From Rhodospirillaceae bacterium (GTDB taxonomy: Bacteria; Pseudomonadota; Alphaproteobacteria; JABSOH01), in NCBI GenBank assembly GCA_020629355.1, contig JAHDDM010000016.1:1-9570 (forward strand): a stretch of DNA of 9,570 nucleotides. Reading direction: 5' to 3'. The translations under genes were made by a program, and so were the position numbers. Shown here in pieces: positions 7,063-9,570 of this stretch. Below the pieces are notes generated by a model that worked only from the letters and a program-made list of their open reading frames with translations, was not told where the DNA came from and ran no database searches. Position 1 is the stretch's first letter. Every line of letters begins with the position of its first letter.

Positions 7063-7067
7063 CCTTT
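7063..7067 (-). promoter_or_regulatory. Ribosome binding site of rsfS overlapping the ppdK stop
   Basis: On the minus strand the ppdK TAA runs directly into AAAGG, 9 nt before the rsfS ATG at 7053. Terminating ribosomes would cover the site, which suggests translational coupling of rsfS to ppdK. Confidence 0.5.
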
Positions 7068-9570
7068 ATTTACGCAAAGCGGCTTGAGCCGCCGCTAGTC
7101 GTGCCACAGGAACGCGGAATGCTGAACAGGACACATAGCCCAAACCTAGCTGTTCACAAAACATGATCGAGGCGGGATCACCGCCGTGTTCGCCACAAAT
7201 ACCCAATTTAATGTCTGGTCTGGTCGCGCGCCCGCCCTCGGCTGCCAGACGAATTAACGCCCCCACCCCTTCGGTATCCAGCACCGCAAAAGGGTCACAG
7301 TCGAGAATTCCGCGCTGTACATACGCATCAAGGAATTGCGCCGAGTCATCACGGGATAGACCAAAAGTCGTTTGGGTTAAATCATTTGTGCCAAAACTAA
7401 AGAAACTGGCTTCTTTGGCTATTTGCGCTGCTGTTAATGCCGCACGGGGCAATTCAATCATCGTACCCACTTCGTACTCAATGGTTTCGCCTGTTTCTTC
7501 CTGTACCTTGTGGGCAGTTTCATCGATAATCTGCCGCACCTGTCGGAGTTCTTCAACAAGACCCACCAAGGGCACCATCACTTCGCATAGAACGGCATTG
7601 CCCGTATCTTTTTTCACCGAAGCGGCGGCTTCAAAAATCGCCCGAGACTGCATCTCGACTATTTCAGGATAACTCAGCAATAAACGACAGCCACGGTGCC
7701 CTAACATTGGGTTTGATTCAGACAAGGCCGCAACGCGCTGTTGTACCAGTGTTAGGCTCGTATCTAACGAATCCGCAAGCTGTTGCTGCTCGTCTTTCCC
7801 GTGAGGCAGGAATTCATGCAGAGGCGGGTCAAGCAGGCGAATTGTCACTGGAAGCCCTTGCATTTGAAAGAAAATTTTTCGAAAATCTTCACGCTGCATC
7901 GGTTGAATCCGCGCCAAGGCACGGCGGCGGTCATCAGCGTTTTCGGAAATAATCATCTCGCGCATGGCAAGAATGCGCTCGCCTTCAAAAAACATATGCT
8001 CGGTGCGGCACAGGCCAATACCTTCTGCACCAAAACTCAAGGCGACTTGCACATCCTGTTCGGTTTCGGCATTCGCACGGACTTTCAGACGACGTTTTTG
8101 ATCCGCCCAATCCATCAAAATATCAAAATGTTCGCCAAGCTGAGGCTGCATCATACGGACTTGACCAAGCAGGATTTCGCCTCGACTGCCGTCTAATGTC
8201 AACCAGTCGCCTTCTTGAATGACATGACCGCCCAAAGAGGCATCACGGGCATCACGGACAATATTCAGTGCGCTAACCCCCGAAACACAGGGCGTTCCCA
8301 TACCACGGGCAACAACAGCCGCATGGCTGGTCATGCCACCACGCGCGGTCACAATCCCTTCAGCGGCGTGCATGCCATGAATATCCTCTGGCGAGGTCTC
8401 AGTACGCAATAGAATAACCTTTTCGCCAGAATGCGCCCATGCCTCTGCTGTGTCGGCATCAAAGACCACCCTGCCCTGTGCAGCACCTGGTGAAGCGGGC
8501 AATCCCGTACCTATCACCTGTTTTTCAGCATCTGGATCAATAATCGGATGCAACAGACCATCAAGATCACGGGCATTAATTTGCAATAATGCCTGTTCCT
8601 TGCTGATCAAACCCTCTTGGCACATCTCCACAGCAATCCGCACTGCTGCTTGACTGGTGCGCTTGGCATTACGGGTCTGTAAGATATAAAGTTTATGACG
8701 CTCGATGGTGAATTCTATATCTTGCATATCGTGATAATGCGTCTCGAGAATACGACAGGTATCAAGGAACTGCTGAAAGACCTCTGGCATACAGGCCTCA
8801 AGCGTGGGCGCATCATCACTACTTTTACCCGCAATCGAAGCTGGTGTCCTGATCCCTGCCACAACATCCTCGCCCTGTGCATTCAACAGATATTCTCCGT
8901 AAAGCTGGTTCTCGCCGCTTGAAGGATTTCTGGTAAAGGCAACACCCGTGGCACAATCATCACCCATATTGCCATAGACCATAGCCTGAACATTCACCGC
9001 TGTACCCCAACTTTCGGGAATATCGTGAATTTTACGATAGACCCGCGCACGATCACTGAACCAGCTTTGAAACACAGCCCCGATTGCAGCCCAAAGCTGA
9101 TCATGGACATTGCTGGGGAAAGGCGCGTCTGTTTCTTCTTTCACCAGCTCAAGATAGGTCTTAATCAAGTCTTTCAGTGCGTCAACGGGAATCTCGTGGT
9201 CTTCTTCGACGTGGCAATGAAATTTCAGGTCTTCCAAGGCATCTTCAAACAGATGATGCTCAACCCCAAGGACAACATTGCCGTACATCTGAATAAAACG
9301 CCGATAGGAATCATAGGCAAAACGCGGATCATCAGAGTTCTTTGCCAAGGCTTCTACGGTCTCGTCATTCAAGCCAAGGTTCAGCACCGTATCCATCATA
9401 CCAGGCATAGAGGCGCGCGCACCAGAGCGCACCGAAACCAAAAGCGGTGTTTCACTTCCACCAAAAGTCGCGCCAAGATAGCCCTCGACTTTGGCGAGTG
9501 CCGCTAATATCTCGTCTTTCAGCTCTGGCCACAGGGCATTGCCTTCCTGCCGATAACGCGCACAGGCTTC
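7066..9570 (-). CDS. ppdK: Pyruvate, phosphate dikinase, N-terminus cut off by the window
   Basis: Interconverts pyruvate + ATP + phosphate and phosphoenolpyruvate + AMP + pyrophosphate in the cytoplasm, allowing PEP formation or pyrophosphate-dependent glycolysis. The frame is open to the edge and gives 834 residues. Family members have about 880-890, so roughly 50-60 N-terminal residues and the start are missing; in-frame codons upstream of TTG 9441 continue the family sequence (ending TPLLVSVRSGARA), so that TTG is not the true start. Visible: the nucleotide-binding N-terminal domain (SVRSGARASMPGMMDTVLNLG, split here by no gap), the phosphohistidine domain GGMTSHAAVVARGMGTPC with the swivelling His codon at 8323-8325 and the regulatory Thr two residues before it, and the PEP/pyruvate barrel with FSFGTNDLTQ, GICGEHGGDP and the acid/base Cys (codon 7126-7128) in YVSCSAFRVPVAR. 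It lies 12 bp upstream of rsfS. Confidence 0.97.
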   Translation of the reverse strand, partial: EACARYRQEGNALWPELKDEILAALAKVEGYLGATFGGSETPLLVSVRSGARASMPGMMDTVLNLGLNDETVEALAKNSDDPRFAYDSYRRFIQMYGNVVLGVEHHLFEDALEDLKFHCHVEEDHEIPVDALKDLIKTYLELVKEETDAPFPSNVHDQLWAAIGAVFQSWFSDRARVYRKIHDIPESWGTAVNVQAMVYGNMGDDCATGVAFTRNPSSGENQLYGEYLLNAQGEDVVAGIRTPASIAGKSSDDAPTLEACMPEVFQQFLDTCRILETHYHDMQDIEFTIERHKLYILQTRNAKRTSQAAVRIAVEMCQEGLISKEQALLQINARDLDGLLHPIIDPDAEKQVIGTGLPASPGAAQGRVVFDADTAEAWAHSGEKVILLRTETSPEDIHGMHAAEGIVTARGGMTSHAAVVARGMGTPCVSGVSALNIVRDARDASLGGHVIQEGDWLTLDGSRGEILLGQVRMMQPQLGEHFDILMDWADQKRRLKVRANAETEQDVQVALSFGAEGIGLCRTEHMFFEGERILAMREMIISENADDRRRALARIQPMQREDFRKIFFQMQGLPVTIRLLDPPLHEFLPHGKDEQQQLADSLDTSLTLVQQRVAALSESNPMLGHRGCRLLLSYPEIVEMQSRAIFEAAASVKKDTGNAVLCEVMVPLVGLVEELRQVRQIIDETAHKVQEETGETIEYEVGTMIELPRAALTAAQIAKEASFFSFGTNDLTQTTFGLSRDDSAQFLDAYVQRGILDCDPFAVLDTEGVGALIRLAAEGGRATRPDIKLGICGEHGGDPASIMFCEQLGLGYVSCSAFRVPVARLAAAQAALRK

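Noticed and set aside
7163..7672. 169-codon open frame on the plus strand, opposite ppdK
   Set aside because: It lies wholly antisense to strongly conserved ppdK sequence, the translation resembles no family I know, and such frames arise readily opposite GC-biased codons.
9025..9507. 160-codon open frame on the plus strand near the right edge
   Set aside because: Antisense to the conserved N-terminal domain of ppdK, which stays open to the edge; no domain or ribosome site supports it.
1..9570. Search for a defence island, mobile element, CRISPR array, phage genes or RNA genes
   Set aside because: All seven genes are chromosomal housekeeping or metabolic types, gaps are 97 bp or shorter, and no terminal repeats, transposase or tRNA-like cloverleaf was seen.

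Overview
The window is a compact stretch of ordinary bacterial chromosome, with seven genes and almost no non-coding DNA. It most likely comes from an alphaproteobacterium of moderate GC content. The strongest pointer is rpoZ lying directly upstream of a bifunctional (p)ppGpp synthetase/hydrolase gene (rsh), an arrangement typical of Alphaproteobacteria. The rpoZ product also starts with the alphaproteobacterial-style MARxTVEDC and carries a long acidic tail. A genus cannot be named from this sequence alone. I saw no tRNA, rRNA, CRISPR array, insertion sequence, phage gene or recognisable defence gene.

Left block, minus strand (1-2545): a DUF924-family protein (start at 2545 or 2500), a 97-bp gap holding a good promoter candidate, rpoZ (1854-1450), then rsh (1434 to the left edge, cut within its TGS domain). 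Middle block, plus strand (2544-6730): a secreted S1/P1-type zinc nuclease whose stop codon overlaps the start of a 1130-residue three-module protein (LplT-like flippase, PlsC-type acyltransferase, AMP-forming acyl-ACP synthetase). Right block, minus strand (9570-6727): pyruvate phosphate dikinase (cut at the right edge, about 50-60 N-terminal residues missing), followed 12 bp later by the ribosomal silencing factor rsfS. The rsfS and aas genes converge and overlap by 4 bp at their stop codons.

The left block concerns stringent control: omega subunit and ppGpp metabolism. The right block pairs a pyrophosphate-linked pyruvate/PEP enzyme with a factor that shuts down translation on nutrient limitation. 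The middle block recycles lysophospholipids at the inner membrane, and the exported nuclease in front of it appears translationally coupled to it.

I do not see a clearly undescribed multi-gene system. The points most worth checking are a non-canonical T-L-D-D in place of the usual R-x-K-D or E-x-D-D motif in the Rsh synthetase domain, the coupling of an S1/P1-fold hydrolase to a lysophospholipid salvage fusion, two divergent start codons overlapping in a CATG, and a 10-bp tandem repeat over the -35 of the putative rpoZ promoter.
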